Source of the DNA: Streptomyces tirandamycinicus | GTDB lineage: Bacteria; Actinomycetota; Actinomycetes; Streptomycetales; Streptomycetaceae | Length of the DNA: 64,000 nucleotides | Direction: 5' to 3' | Assembly (NCBI RefSeq): GCF_003097515.1 | Contig: NZ_CP029188.1 | Span: forward strand, 2,223,001-2,287,000 | Shown here: piece after piece, positions 52,149 through 61,871 of the stretch | Layout of the letters: each line of letters begins with the position of its first letter | Position numbering within the stretch: position 1 is the stretch's first letter | Position numbers and translations under genes: made by a program | The notes under the pieces: generated by a model | The model's input: the letters and a program-made list of their open reading frames with translations, nothing else | What the model was told of the DNA's origin: nothing | Database searches by the model: none

Positions 52149-54965
52149 TCACTTCTTGCGGCGGCGTCCCGCGCCCTTCTGGGCCTTGCGGCGCTCCGCC
52201 CGCGTCATGCCGTCGGACTCGGAGCGGGCCGCCTCGCCGTGGGCGAAGTCGCCTTCGACGATGCCGCCCTCACCGTCGACCGTCGGCGCCGAGAAGTGCA
52301 GCCGGTCCGGACGCTGCGGGGCGTCCAGGCCCTTCGCGCGGATCTCGGGGCGGCCGGCGCCGGCGGGCACCGCGTCCTCCTTGGTCAGCGAGGTCTTCTC
52401 CGCGGAGTCCTGGACGGGGATCTCCTCGACCTGCTGCTCGACCTGGACCTCCAGATTGAACAGGTAGCCGACGGACTCCTCCTTGATGCCGTCCATCATC
52501 GCGGTGAACATGTCGAAGCCCTCGCGCTGGTACTCCACGAGCGGGTCCTTCTGCGCCATCGCGCGCAGGCCGATGCCCTCCTGGAGGTAGTCCATCTCGT
52601 AGAGGTGCTCGCGCCACTTGCGGTCCAGGACGGACAGCACCACGCGCCGCTCAAGCTCGCGCATGATGTCCGAGCCGAGCTGCTTCTCGCGCTCGTCGTA
52701 CTGCTCGTGGATGTCGTCCTTGATCGTCTCGGCGATGAACTCGGCGGTGACGCCGGCCCGGTCGCCCGCGGCGTCCTCCAGCTCCTCGATGGTCACCTTC
52801 ACCGGGTAGAGCTGCTTGAAGGCACCCCACAGCCGGTCGAGGTCCCACTCCTCGGCGAAGCCCTCGACGGTCTCCGCCTGGATGTACGCGTCGATCGTGT
52901 CGTCCATGAAGTGGCGGATCTGCTCGTGCAGGTCCTCGCCCTCGAGGACGCGGCGGCGCTCGGCGTAGATGACCTTGCGCTGCCGGTTGAGCACGTCGTC
53001 GTACTTCAGGACGTTCTTCCGCGTCTCGAAGTTCTGCTGCTCGACCTGGGACTGGGCGGACGCGATGGCGCGCGTGACCATCTTGTTCTCGATCGGGACG
53101 TCGTCCGGGACGTTGGCCATCGCCATGACCCGCTCGACCATCTGCGCCTTGAACAGCCGCATCAGGTCGTCGCCGAGGGACAGGTAGAAGCGGGACTCGC
53201 CCGGGTCCCCCTGACGGCCGGAACGACCGCGCAGCTGGTTGTCGATGCGCCGCGACTCGTGCCGCTCGGTGCCGAGGACGTACAGCCCGCCGAGGGACTT
53301 GACCTCCTCGAACTCCTCCCTGACCTCCAGCTCGGCCTTCTCCAGGGCGGCCGGAAGCGCCGCGGCCCACTCCTCGACGTGCTCGCCGGGGTCCAGGCCC
53401 TGCCTGCGCAGCTCCGCCTCGGCCAGGTCGTCCGGGTTGCCGCCGAGCTTGATGTCCGTACCGCGGCCGGCCATGTTCGTGGCGACCGTCACCGAGCCCT
53501 TGCGGCCGGCCTGGGCCACGATCGCCGCCTCGCGCTCATGGTGCTTGGCGTTGAGGACCTCGTGCTGGATGCCGCGCTTGAGCAGTTGCTGCGAGAGGTA
53601 CTCGGACTTCTCGACCGAGGTGGTGCCGACGAGGATCGGCTGCCCCTTGCGGTGCTTCTCCTCGATGTCGTCCACCACGGCGGCGAACTTGGCGACCTCG
53701 GTGCGGTAGATCAGGTCCGACTGGTCCTTGCGGACCATGGGCCGGTTCGTCGGGATCGGCACGACGCCCAGCTTGTAGATCTGCTGGAACTCCGCGGCCT
53801 CGGTCATGGCCGTACCGGTCATGCCGGAGAGCTTGTTGTAGAGGAGGAAGAAGTTCTGCAGGGTGATCGTGGCGAGCGTCTGGTTCTCGTCCTTGATGTC
53901 CACCCCTTCCTTCGCCTCGATCGCCTGGTGCATGCCCTCGTTGTAGCGGCGGCCGGCCAGGATACGGCCGGTGTGCTCGTCGACGATCATGACTTCGCCG
54001 TCGATGACGACGTAGTCCTTGTCCTTCTTGAACAGCTCCTTGGCCTTGATGGCGTTGTTCAGGTAGCCGACCAGCGGGGTGTTCACCGACTCGTAGAGGT
54101 TGTCGATGCCCAGCCAGTCCTCGACCTTCGAGACACCGGACTCATGGATGCCGACGGTCCGCTTCTTCTCGTCGACCTCGTAGTCGCCGGTCTCCTCGAT
54201 GCCCTTCAGCGGGTTGCCCGGCTCGCCCCGGTTCAGGCGCTTCACCAGCTTGGCGAAGTCGCCGTACCACTTGGTGGCCTGGTCGGCGGGACCGGAGATG
54301 ATCAGCGGCGTACGGGCCTCGTCGACGAGGATGGAGTCGACCTCGTCGACGATCGCGAAGTTGTGGCCGCGCTGGACGAGCTCCTCCTTGGACCACGCCA
54401 TGTTGTCGCGGAGGTAGTCGAAGCCGAACTCGTTGTTCGTGCCGTACGTGATGTCGCACGCGTACTGCTCGCGGCGCTGCGCGGGCGTCATGTTGGCGAG
54501 GATGCAGCCGACGCTCAGACCGAGGAACCGGTGGACGCGGCCCATCATCTCGGAGTCGCGCTCGGCCAGGTAGTCGTTGACCGTGATCAGGTGCACGCCC
54601 TTGCCGGACAGCGCGTTCAGATACGCCGGGAGGGTACCGACGAGGGTCTTGCCCTCACCGGTCTTCATCTCCGCGACGTAGCCCAGGTGCAGCGCGGCAC
54701 CGCCCATGAGCTGGACGTCGTAGTGGCGCTGGCCGAGAACGCGCTTGGCGGCCTCACGGACGGTGGCGAACGCCTCGGGAAGCAGGTCGTCGAGGCTCTC
54801 GCCGTCGGCGAAGCGCTCCCTGTACTCGTCGGTGAGGGCCCGCAACTCGGCGTCGGAGAGGTTGACGAAGTCTTCCTCGATGGAGTTGACCTGGTCCGCG
54901 ATGCGGTGCAGTTTGCGCAGGATCTTGCCTTCGCCTGCACGCATGAGCTTGTTGAAGACGGACAC
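52149..54965 (-). CDS. secA: Preprotein translocase ATPase SecA
   Basis: 938 aa from GTG 54965 ('[14 protein letters not shown]'), with AAGGAG 11 nt upstream. The DEAD motor shows Walker A '[12 protein letters not shown]' and Walker B '[14 protein letters not shown]'. The second motor has '[20 protein letters not shown]' and '[21 protein letters not shown]'. The preprotein-binding and scaffold domains follow. It drives Sec-dependent export. The C-terminus is a basic tail ('[17 protein letters not shown]') without the Cys-rich zinc-binding SEC-C motif, the usual state for actinobacterial SecA1. Confidence 0.98.
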   Translation of the reverse strand: MSVFNKLMRAGEGKILRKLHRIADQVNSIEEDFVNLSDAELRALTDEYRERFADGESLDDLLPEAFATVREAAKRVLGQRHYDVQLMGGAALHLGYVAEMKTGEGKTLVGTLPAYLNALSGKGVHLITVNDYLAERDSEMMGRVHRFLGLSVGCILANMTPAQRREQYACDITYGTNNEFGFDYLRDNMAWSKEELVQRGHNFAIVDEVDSILVDEARTPLIISGPADQATKWYGDFAKLVKRLNRGEPGNPLKGIEETGDYEVDEKKRTVGIHESGVSKVEDWLGIDNLYESVNTPLVGYLNNAIKAKELFKKDKDYVVIDGEVMIVDEHTGRILAGRRYNEGMHQAIEAKEGVDIKDENQTLATITLQNFFLLYNKLSGMTGTAMTEAAEFQQIYKLGVVPIPTNRPMVRKDQSDLIYRTEVAKFAAVVDDIEEKHRKGQPILVGTTSVEKSEYLSQQLLKRGIQHEVLNAKHHEREAAIVAQAGRKGSVTVATNMAGRGTDIKLGGNPDDLAEAELRRQGLDPGEHVEEWAAALPAALEKAELEVREEFEEVKSLGGLYVLGTERHESRRIDNQLRGRSGRQGDPGESRFYLSLGDDLMRLFKAQMVERVMAMANVPDDVPIENKMVTRAIASAQSQVEQQNFETRKNVLKYDDVLNRQRKVIYAERRRVLEGEDLHEQIRHFMDDTIDAYIQAETVEGFAEEWDLDRLWGAFKQLYPVKVTIEELEDAAGDRAGVTAEFIAETIKDDIHEQYDEREKQLGSDIMRELERRVVLSVLDRKWREHLYEMDYLQEGIGLRAMAQKDPLVEYQREGFDMFTAMMDGIKEESVGYLFNLEVQVEQQVEEIPVQDSAEKTSLTKEDAVPAGAGRPEIRAKGLDAPQRPDRLHFSAPTVDGEGGIVEGDFAHGEAARSESDGMTRAERRKAQKGAGRRRKK

Positions 54966-55202
54966 TGAGGTTGGTCTCCTTGCCGGTCGGGCCTGGCACT
55001 GGGTCGTGTGGACACGGGCACGGGCACGGCAGGTGGACCCCACCGCATCGGCCATCGTAAGCGAGGACGGCGCCACGCCGGGAGAGCCGCAGTACGCGGG
55101 GGACGACTGCCGCGTGTCTGGAGAACGCGCCGACGACCCGGAAAGTGCCGCCGATCTCGAAAAGTGTTCGCACCGCCGACGCAGAGTGACCAGAATTCGG
55201 CC

Positions 55203-55895
55203 ATGGAGCCCATCACCCTCACCACGGACCGGCTGCGGCTGAGCCCGTTCGCCCCGGGCGACGCCGAGGAGGTCCGCGCCGCGTGCCAGGACCCCGACAT
55301 CCAGCGCTGGATCCCGGTCCCCGCGCCGTACGAACTGCGGCACGCCGAGGAGTTCGTCGAGGTCACCGTGCCCGCCGGCTGGCGCGACGACACGGAGTAC
55401 ACCCTCTGCGCGCGTCCGCGCGGCGGAGGCGCCCTGATCGCCTCCGCCAGCCTGCACCACCCGCGCTCGGGCTCCTGGGAGATCGGCTTCTGGACGGCCA
55501 GGGAGCAGCGCGGCCGCGGCTACGCGACCGAGGTGACGCTCGCCATGGCCCGCTGGGCGTTCACACGGCTGGACTGCACCCGGCTGGAGTGGCGCGCCGA
55601 AGTGGGCAACACGGGCTCGCTCGCCGTGGCCGAGAAGGCCGGATTCACCTTCGAGGGCGTCCAGCGCTCGGGCTTCCACGGCCGGGGCACCCTGCGGGAC
55701 TGCTGGGTCGCCTCGCTGCTTCCCTCCGACCTGGGGCTGCCGTGTCCGGTCCCCTATCTGCCGGCGAGGTGCGACGTCCCTGCAGGCGGAGGCGTGACGA
55801 ACGCCACCCCGCCGCGGGCCCCGGCTGCGGGCCCCGGCTCCCCGGCCGCTCCGGCCGGCGCCCCGGCGGGGCACCGGCCGGCGTCCCGAGCGTGA
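55203..55895 (+). CDS. GNAT-family N-acetyltransferase (RimJ/RimL-like)
   Basis: 230 aa from ATG 55203. GNAT features: '[23 protein letters not shown]', '[29 protein letters not shown]' with the acetyl-CoA loop RGRGYA, and '[21 protein letters not shown]'. It is in the group that acetylates ribosomal proteins or small amines. The last 45 residues are a Pro/Ala/Gly-rich tail of no recognised function. It is divergent from secA, with a 237-base gap. Confidence 0.9.
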   Translation: MEPITLTTDRLRLSPFAPGDAEEVRAACQDPDIQRWIPVPAPYELRHAEEFVEVTVPAGWRDDTEYTLCARPRGGGALIASASLHHPRSGSWEIGFWTAREQRGRGYATEVTLAMARWAFTRLDCTRLEWRAEVGNTGSLAVAEKAGFTFEGVQRSGFHGRGTLRDCWVASLLPSDLGLPCPVPYLPARCDVPAGGGVTNATPPRAPAAGPGSPAAPAGAPAGHRPASRA

Positions 55896-55951
55896 CCGGC
55901 GCGACCCGGCCATCGGTATCGATGTCGGTGCCGCACTCTAGGGTGCGGAGC

Positions 55952-57115
55952 ATGAACACCGCGCCGCCCGCCGTTGCCGAACTGTCCGCCGACGAGGCCC
56001 GCCGTATCGCCCTGCGGGCCCAGGGGTTCCTCGGCGCCCCCGACCGCAGGGCCGGTGTGCGGGGAGTCCTGCGCCACCTCGGCGCCGTGCAGCTGGACAC
56101 GATCTCCGTACTGGCCCGCTCGCACGAGCTGATCCCCTACGCCCGGCTGGGGGCCGTCGGCCGCGCGGCGGTCGAGAGCGCGTACTGGACCGAGGGGCAC
56201 GCTTTTGAATACTGGTCCCACGCGGCCTGCATACTCCCCGTCGAGGAGTGGCCCCACTTCGCCTTCCGCCGCCGTGCCTACCGCACGCGGCCGCAGTGGT
56301 ACCACGACCTGCCGGACGGGGCGTACGAGAGGGTGCTCGGCCGGCTGCGCGCCGAGGGTCCGCTGACCGCCACCGAGCTGGGCGGGGCGAAGAACGGCGG
56401 CATCTGGTGGGACTGGTCGGAGGCCAAGGTCGCCGTCGAGCGGGCGCTGATGTACGGCGAGGTGGTGTGCACGGAGCGGCGCGGCTGGAAGCGGGTATAC
56501 GACCTCGCCGAGCGCGCCATCCCCCACGCCGTCTTCCATGACGATCTGGACGACCGGGAGTGCCTGCGCCGGTTGGTGCGGCTGGCCGGACAGGCGCTGG
56601 GTGTGGGCACCCGGGCGGACATCGCGGACTACCACCGGCTGAGGGGCGAGCAGTTCGACTCGGTGGTCGAGGACTCCGGACTGGTGCCGGTCCGCGTCCA
56701 GGGCTGGGAGAAGCCGGCGTGGGCCGATCCCGCGGCGCTCGGGACGGAGCCGCGCGGCCGGCACCGGACGACGCTGCTGTCGCCCTTCGACTCACTGGTC
56801 TGGGAGCGGGCCCGGACCGAGCGGATCTTCGGCTTCAGCCATCGGCTGGAGGCGTACGTACCGAAGCCGAAGCGTGTGCACGGCTACTTCGCGATGCCGC
56901 TGCTGTCCGGCGGGCGGCTGCTGGGGCGGGTCGACCCCGCGCGCGAGGGGACGACCCTGGTCGCCCGACAGGTCTCCCTGGAGACGCCGAAGGCGGTCGG
57001 GCCGATGGCTCAGGCGCTGCGGGAAGCGGCTCAGTGGGTCGGCTGCGACGCGGTCCGCGTGGAGCGGGTCGACCGTCCGGAGCTGGCGGCGCCGCTGATC
57101 GCCGCCCTCGGCTGA
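55952..57115 (+). CDS. Winged-helix YcaQ/AlkX-family DNA glycosylase-like protein
   Basis: 387 aa from ATG 55952 with GGGTGCGGAG upstream. The HTH_42 pattern is clear: 'SADEARRIALRAQGF', 'LGAVQLDTISVLARSHELIPYARLG', 'EYWSHAACILPVEEWP', 'LLSPFDSLVWERARTERIFGFSHRLEAYVPKPKRVHGYF'. E. coli YcaQ (AlkX) unhooks DNA interstrand crosslinks and the streptomycete relative AlZ protects against azinomycin, both of which use a QxQ or QxD element; here 'AVQLDTIS' fits QxD. It probably repairs alkylated or crosslinked DNA. Confidence 0.9.
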   Translation: MNTAPPAVAELSADEARRIALRAQGFLGAPDRRAGVRGVLRHLGAVQLDTISVLARSHELIPYARLGAVGRAAVESAYWTEGHAFEYWSHAACILPVEEWPHFAFRRRAYRTRPQWYHDLPDGAYERVLGRLRAEGPLTATELGGAKNGGIWWDWSEAKVAVERALMYGEVVCTERRGWKRVYDLAERAIPHAVFHDDLDDRECLRRLVRLAGQALGVGTRADIADYHRLRGEQFDSVVEDSGLVPVRVQGWEKPAWADPAALGTEPRGRHRTTLLSPFDSLVWERARTERIFGFSHRLEAYVPKPKRVHGYFAMPLLSGGRLLGRVDPAREGTTLVARQVSLETPKAVGPMAQALREAAQWVGCDAVRVERVDRPELAAPLIAALG

Positions 57116-57125
57116 GCCGGCCCGG

Positions 57126-57872
57126 TCAGCGGATCTCGAGGATCTTCTCGCGCATGGCATAGACCACCGCTTCCATCCTGGAGTGCAGCTGGAGCTTCTC
57201 CAGGATGTTGCGGACGTGGTTCTTGACCGTGTTCTCGGAGATGAACAACTCCTTGGCGATGTCACGGTTGTTCATGCCGGTCGCCACCAGTTTGAGGACC
57301 TCCAGCTCCCGGTCGGTCAGCCGGGGCGCGGGCACCAGACGGCGCTCGTCGGTGCGCTGGATCATCGACTTGAACTCGGTGAGCAGCTTCGACGCCATCG
57401 AGGGGCTGATCTGCGACTGCCCGTCGGCCACCGCGCGGATCGCGGTCGCCACCTCGTCGGTGGAGATCTCCTTGAGGAGGTATCCGGTGGCTCCGGCCTT
57501 GATCGCCTCGTAGAGGTCCGCCTCCTCGTCGCTGATCGTCAGCATGATGATCTTCGCACTGGGGGCGACCTCCTTGATGGAGGTGCAGGCCTCGATGCCG
57601 CCGCGCTTCGGCATGCGAACGTCCATCAGGACGATGTCCGGCAGCAGATCGGCCGCCTTGTCGACGGCCTCCGCGCCGTCCCCGGCCTCACCGACGACCT
57701 GGATGTCCTCCTCCTGGGCGAGGACGATCTCCAGCCCGCGGCGGAAGAGGGCGTGGTCGTCCACGACGAGCACCCGGATCGGCTCCTTGCGGCACCCTTC
57801 CCGCGTGCCGTCCTCGCCGCCCGTGACTCCGGCGTCTCCCGGCTGGTGCACCGGGCCGAAGCTGTCCGCCAT
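57126..57872 (-). CDS. NarL/LuxR-type response regulator
   Basis: 248 aa from ATG 57872, with GGGGGAGGAACG immediately upstream. The receiver domain (about 30-150) has 'IRVLVVDDHALFRRGLEIVL' with the acidic pair, the phosphoacceptor Asp in 'DIVLMDVRMPKRGG' and the Lys in 'GYLLKEIST'. The LuxR helix-turn-helix is 'LTDRELEVLKLVATGMNNRDIAKELFISENTVKNH'. No histidine kinase gene is adjacent, so its sensor is elsewhere. It lies just downstream of hpf, beyond the hpf terminator. Confidence 0.95.
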   Translation of the reverse strand: MADSFGPVHQPGDAGVTGGEDGTREGCRKEPIRVLVVDDHALFRRGLEIVLAQEEDIQVVGEAGDGAEAVDKAADLLPDIVLMDVRMPKRGGIEACTSIKEVAPSAKIIMLTISDEEADLYEAIKAGATGYLLKEISTDEVATAIRAVADGQSQISPSMASKLLTEFKSMIQRTDERRLVPAPRLTDRELEVLKLVATGMNNRDIAKELFISENTVKNHVRNILEKLQLHSRMEAVVYAMREKILEIR

Positions 57873-58007
57873 CGTTCCTCCCCCTGAGGCCGTGGCCTGT
57901 GTTGGTCTGCGTTGCGCCAACCGCGGTCCACAGCGCACCGGTTGGCTCGGGTCGCCATGATTCCATGCCGGAGCGACGGCGGGGCGATCCTGAGACGGCA
58001 CAGGGAC

Positions 58008-58039
58008 GCCCCTGGGGGCGCACAGGCGCTCCCAGGGGC
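58008..58039 (-). terminator. Terminator downstream of hpf
   Basis: gcccctggg (58008-58016) pairs perfectly with cccaggggc (58031-58039) around a GC-rich loop, 18 bases past the hpf stop codon. Confidence 0.75.
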
Positions 58040-58056
58040 ACCGCGGAATGACGGGG

Positions 58057-58746
58057 TCAGCCGCCGAGCGCACCACCGGCGCCGCTCGACTCGCCTCCGG
58101 CGAGGGGGTCGGTCCTCAGGTGGATGACGCCGTAGTCGTAGGCGTGCCGCCGGTAGACGACACTGGGCTCCTTGGTCTCGGAGTCGACGAAGAGATAGAA
58201 GTCGTGCCCGACCAGCTCCATTTCGTAGAGCGCCTGGTCGAGCGTCATCGGAGCGGCGACGTGGGTCTTCTCCCGGACCACCAGGGGCCCTTCGCCCCGC
58301 ACCTCGAGCGGGCCCATCCGGGTCGTCGGGATGGTTTCCGGCGATTCATCGGTGACGGGCTCGCCGCTTCCGTTCAACTGGGCGACGCCCGGCACGACAT
58401 CGGCGACCTCCGCTGCCGACAGCCGTCCGTTGCCCCTGCGCGTGTGGCGCTTGTCGTGCTGCTTGCGCAGCCGAGCCTCCAGCTTCGCCGTGGCCAGGTC
58501 GAGCGCTGCGTACGGGTCGCCTGCCGCTGCTTCCGCCCGGATCACCGGGCCGCGTGAAAGAAGTGTGATCTCCACGCGGTCGGAACGGTCGGCCTGCCGC
58601 GGGTTGTGCTCCTTGGACACCTCGACGTCGAGGCTGATCACCTTGCCGTCGAGCTTCTGGATCTTGTCCAGCTTCAGCTTCTCGGCCACGTGCTTGCGGA
58701 ACCGCTCGGGCACCTCGGTCTTGCGGCCCTTGACGACGATGTCCAC
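58057..58746 (-). CDS. hpf: Long-form ribosome hibernation promoting factor
   Basis: 229 aa from GTG 58746. The N-terminal domain (1-110: 'MDIVVKGRKTEVPERFRKHVAEKLKLDK', 'GDPYAALDLATAKLEARLRKQHDKR') binds the 30S decoding channel. The C-terminal domain (170-215: 'LVVREKTHVAAPMTLDQALYEMELVGHDFYLFVD') dimerises ribosomes into 100S particles. It protects idle ribosomes in stationary phase. It stands as a single gene between the comF gene and the response regulator, with its own terminator. Confidence 0.97.
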   Translation of the reverse strand: MDIVVKGRKTEVPERFRKHVAEKLKLDKIQKLDGKVISLDVEVSKEHNPRQADRSDRVEITLLSRGPVIRAEAAAGDPYAALDLATAKLEARLRKQHDKRHTRRGNGRLSAAEVADVVPGVAQLNGSGEPVTDESPETIPTTRMGPLEVRGEGPLVVREKTHVAAPMTLDQALYEMELVGHDFYLFVDSETKEPSVVYRRHAYDYGVIHLRTDPLAGGESSGAGGALGG

Positions 58747-59009
58747 GCAGAACTCCGTTCCCGGATCACTCCGCCGTTCAGGTGCGGAGCATCTCCCTTT
58801 TGCACCAGGCCCCGGTGTGCACCGGAGCCTCGGACTTGGCGACTTTCACCTCCTCCTCCCCCATGGGCAAGATCGCCACCCCACCGATGTCAAAGATCTG
58901 GGCTACTTCAGGAACACCTGACCGCAACTCGGCCATGTATTCGATGCAGGAGAGCGTTCACCGGCCCTCACCACCGAACATAGCTCGCCGGGACCCCGGT
59001 CGGCACCCG

Positions 59010-59807
59010 CTACCAGCGCGTACGTCCATTCGTTCCCTTCCCTCTCCCACCACCTGCAACGTCGGAACGGCCCTGCCGGTTCCGGCCGGTCTCCCACGGC
59101 AGAGGCGGCGCGGCGATCACGGCGGCACTCGTCCGGGTGAATCCGCGGACATCTCCGGGGCAGGCGGCACGCAGTGCCCTCGCCGCTTCCGCCAGCGACG
59201 CTCCCGTGGTCATCACGTCGTCCACCAGCACGGCCGCGTGGGCGTCGAGCGACCGCACGCCCCCCGGGGCCACCTCCAGTGCCCCGGCCATGTTGTCGAG
59301 CCGCTCCCGGGCCGTGAGGCCCGACTGGTCGGCCACCCGCCGGCTGTGGCGCAGCACCGGGACGGCTCTGGCGTACGTCCCCGAGCGCCGCAGTGCCAGG
59401 GCCGCCGCGACGGCGATCCGCCGTACCGGGTCGTGTCCGCGCGCCCGTACCGACCGCCGCGCCGACGGCACCGGGACGAGCAGCAGCGGCTCCCGACCCC
59501 CTCCTCCATGCAGCGACGCGGCGCCCACGGCCCTCGCGAGCGCGGCACCCAGCGGACGGGCCAGTGCCAGCGCGCCACGCTCCTTGTGGGCGAGCAGCAC
59601 GGACCGCACCGCCCCCTCGTACCGCGCCGCGGCGTACACCACGGGCAGATCCGCGGGCTCGGGGCACGGCCGCGCGCGCGACGGCGGCCCCGCCAGCCCT
59701 TCCGCGCACTCCTCGCACAGCGGCGTACGGGCCCGTCCGCAGCCCGCGCACACCGCGGGGAGCACCAGCCCCGAGATCTCGCCCCACCACCACCTCATGG
59801 AGGCCAC
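59010..59807 (-). CDS. ComF-family phosphoribosyltransferase-like protein
   Basis: 265 aa; the GTG at 59807 and an ATG at 59798 are both possible starts. An N-terminal zinc-binding segment ('VCAGCGRARTPLCEECAEGL') is followed by a PRTase fold with 'LLLVPVPSARRSVRARGHD' and the PRPP loop 'AAVLVDDVMTTGASLAEAA'. ComF proteins take part in DNA uptake in competent bacteria; in streptomycetes the role is unclear. The gene sits between lpqB and hpf, as I remember for other streptomycetes. Confidence 0.92.
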   Translation of the reverse strand: MASMRWWWGEISGLVLPAVCAGCGRARTPLCEECAEGLAGPPSRARPCPEPADLPVVYAAARYEGAVRSVLLAHKERGALALARPLGAALARAVGAASLHGGGGREPLLLVPVPSARRSVRARGHDPVRRIAVAAALALRRSGTYARAVPVLRHSRRVADQSGLTARERLDNMAGALEVAPGGVRSLDAHAAVLVDDVMTTGASLAEAARALRAACPGDVRGFTRTSAAVIAAPPLPWETGRNRQGRSDVAGGGRGKGTNGRTRW

Positions 59808-60032
59808 TGTGCACGGACTCGGGCGAACGCGGGCGGACGCGGGCCGAGGCTGTGGACAACCGGAAGCACCTGTGGAAATCCGGGCGCGGAAGGACGGCGC
59901 AGCGGGCCCCGCCGAAGGCAGGCCGGAGGCCCGGGCCCGCGGCCCGCCCGGAATCTTCCGGCACCGTGCCCGCCTTCCGGCACATGCCCACCTTCCGGCA
60001 CCCGGCAGCCGGTACCGGACGAGTCCGGTCCG

Positions 60033-61871
60033 TCAGCCCGGATACACCGGCCACGTCCCCTTCTCGACCATCGTCTGCCAGTTCGCGTTCGGCATCAGCC
60101 GCACCAGCCCGTCGTCCGACACCGCCACCAGGAGCTGCTCCTCGTCCTCCGTGGCCGCCACCGCCGACACCTTGTTCAGGCCGGGAAGGCCGCCCGCCGG
60201 TGTGAGGGAGCCGTCCGTCTGGACATAGCGCACCTGCTGCACACCGCCGGTCTCCTTGCCGACCACCACGAGACGGCTCGGTCCTGCCCAGGACAGCGCG
60301 GTCACCGTCTCCAGGCGCGGCGCCGCCGCCCGAAGCTCCACCACGGACACGGTCGTCCTGCCTTCGGCGTCCGTGTGGCGCTCCACCCGCCCGATCTCCA
60401 GAGTGCTCTTGCCGTCCTTGGACAGCAGCAGCGCCATCCGCACGCCGTCGGCGGAGACCCGCAGCGACTCGATCCGCGCACCGTCGAGACCCTCGACGTC
60501 GACCGCCTGCGCCGGGCCCTTGCCGCCCGCGAAGCGCAGCAGCCGGGGGTCGGCGGGGTTGCGGTCCGCGACCCAGAGGTCGTTCCGGTCCCAGCTCGGC
60601 GCCGAGAACCGGTCGGCGGCCCGGGGAGCTCCGCTCTGCGCCAGCGGCGCGGCCAGGGGCTCGTCCGAGACGATCGACGCCGCGTACAGGGACCTGCCGT
60701 CCTGCGAGACCGCGGCGGCCCGGTGCATACCCCGCGCGACGGCGACCGTGCCGATCTTCACCTGGCCGTCGCCGAACGGTCCGCGCACCTCGGTCTCGTC
60801 GACGGTCTTCGGCTTCGTCCCCACCACGGCCATCCGGTGGTCGCTGTCGACGAAGTACACGTTGGAGCCGGGCGACACCCTCTCCAGGGCGTACGCGTCC
60901 GCCTGGTCGGCGGTGAGCACGCACAGCGGGGAGCCGTCGGCCCGCTGGAGCTTCACCTGCTCGACCCGGGGCGCCGCCAGCTCGCGCAGCGTGAGCAGCA
61001 TCTGCGTCGCCATCCGCTTGCACGGCGTCCCGCCGACGTTCGACGCCTTGTCGTTGAGCGGCACCCGCAGCTCACCCTGGTCGTCGGGGGTCAGGGAGGT
61101 GGTCCCCTTCCGCAGCCCGGCGCCCGCGGGGAACGGTGCGTCCACCACCGGCGTCAGCCAGTCCGCGGGGCCCTCGAACAGCGCCGAGAGCGCCTGGGCG
61201 ACCGGATCCATCCGGGTCATCGGATCCTGCCGCTGCCGGATGTACACCGGATCCGCGACCACCGTGTTCTGCCCCGCCACCCAGTAGTACTTGTTGACGG
61301 ACAGGTGGTTGCGCAGGAAGTCGCTCTCGCCGAGCACGAGTCCCTGGGGTGCCGCGTCGATGCGCCACTCCTTGCCCTTGCCGTCCGGCGTGTTCTGCCG
61401 GACCAGCCGCAGGGCGCCGCCGTACTGCGCGGGCACGACCGACTTGTACTCGTGCCGGTCGACCGTCGCGATCAGCTCGCCGGACAGCGCGTAGCTCAGC
61501 TCGTCGCCCTCCTCGCCGCCTGGCGGGGCGGCCGACTCGGGAGCCTCGGTCAGCACGGTCGTGAGCGACTCGGGCCGCCACTTCTTGGTCCACTGCTTGG
61601 TGAGGTACTTCCGGGCCGTCGCATAGCTCGGATCGTCGCTGGTCATGGCCTCCAGGAAGCCATCGACGATCTCCTGCGGCCGGGCCCCGTCACGGGGCGG
61701 GACGGCGTACACCCGCACCTGCGAGTCCGCCCCCTTGGTGGCCCTCACCTGCTCCACATCGCCGCTGTCCGGCATCGACGCGCACCCGGCCAGCACGAAT
61801 GCGGCGCAGACGAGCAGCGCCACGGCCCGTGTGGCGCGTCCCTGGCCGTACCGACGCCCCTCAGCGCCCAC
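60033..61871 (-). CDS. lpqB: Lipoprotein LpqB, associated with MtrAB
   Basis: 612 aa from GTG 61871, overlapping the end of mtrB by 11 nt. The lipoprotein signal ends in 'VLAGC' with Cys30. The N-terminal mature part ('YAVPPRDGARPQEIVDGFLEAMTSDDPSYATARKYLT') is the GerMN-like portion and the C-terminal two thirds form a beta-propeller. LpqB binds the extracellular domain of sensor kinase MtrB and modulates the MtrA response in growth and development. Gene order mtrA-mtrB-lpqB is the conserved actinobacterial operon. Confidence 0.97.
   Translation of the reverse strand: MGAEGRRYGQGRATRAVALLVCAAFVLAGCASMPDSGDVEQVRATKGADSQVRVYAVPPRDGARPQEIVDGFLEAMTSDDPSYATARKYLTKQWTKKWRPESLTTVLTEAPESAAPPGGEEGDELSYALSGELIATVDRHEYKSVVPAQYGGALRLVRQNTPDGKGKEWRIDAAPQGLVLGESDFLRNHLSVNKYYWVAGQNTVVADPVYIRQRQDPMTRMDPVAQALSALFEGPADWLTPVVDAPFPAGAGLRKGTTSLTPDDQGELRVPLNDKASNVGGTPCKRMATQMLLTLRELAAPRVEQVKLQRADGSPLCVLTADQADAYALERVSPGSNVYFVDSDHRMAVVGTKPKTVDETEVRGPFGDGQVKIGTVAVARGMHRAAAVSQDGRSLYAASIVSDEPLAAPLAQSGAPRAADRFSAPSWDRNDLWVADRNPADPRLLRFAGGKGPAQAVDVEGLDGARIESLRVSADGVRMALLLSKDGKSTLEIGRVERHTDAEGRTTVSVVELRAAAPRLETVTALSWAGPSRLVVVGKETGGVQQVRYVQTDGSLTPAGGLPGLNKVSAVAATEDEEQLLVAVSDDGLVRLMPNANWQTMVEKGTWPVYPG

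Noticed and set aside
52020..54968. Open frame of 982 codons on the plus strand, opposite secA
   Set aside because: Antisense shadow of secA with Leu/Val/Asp-rich, domain-free translation.
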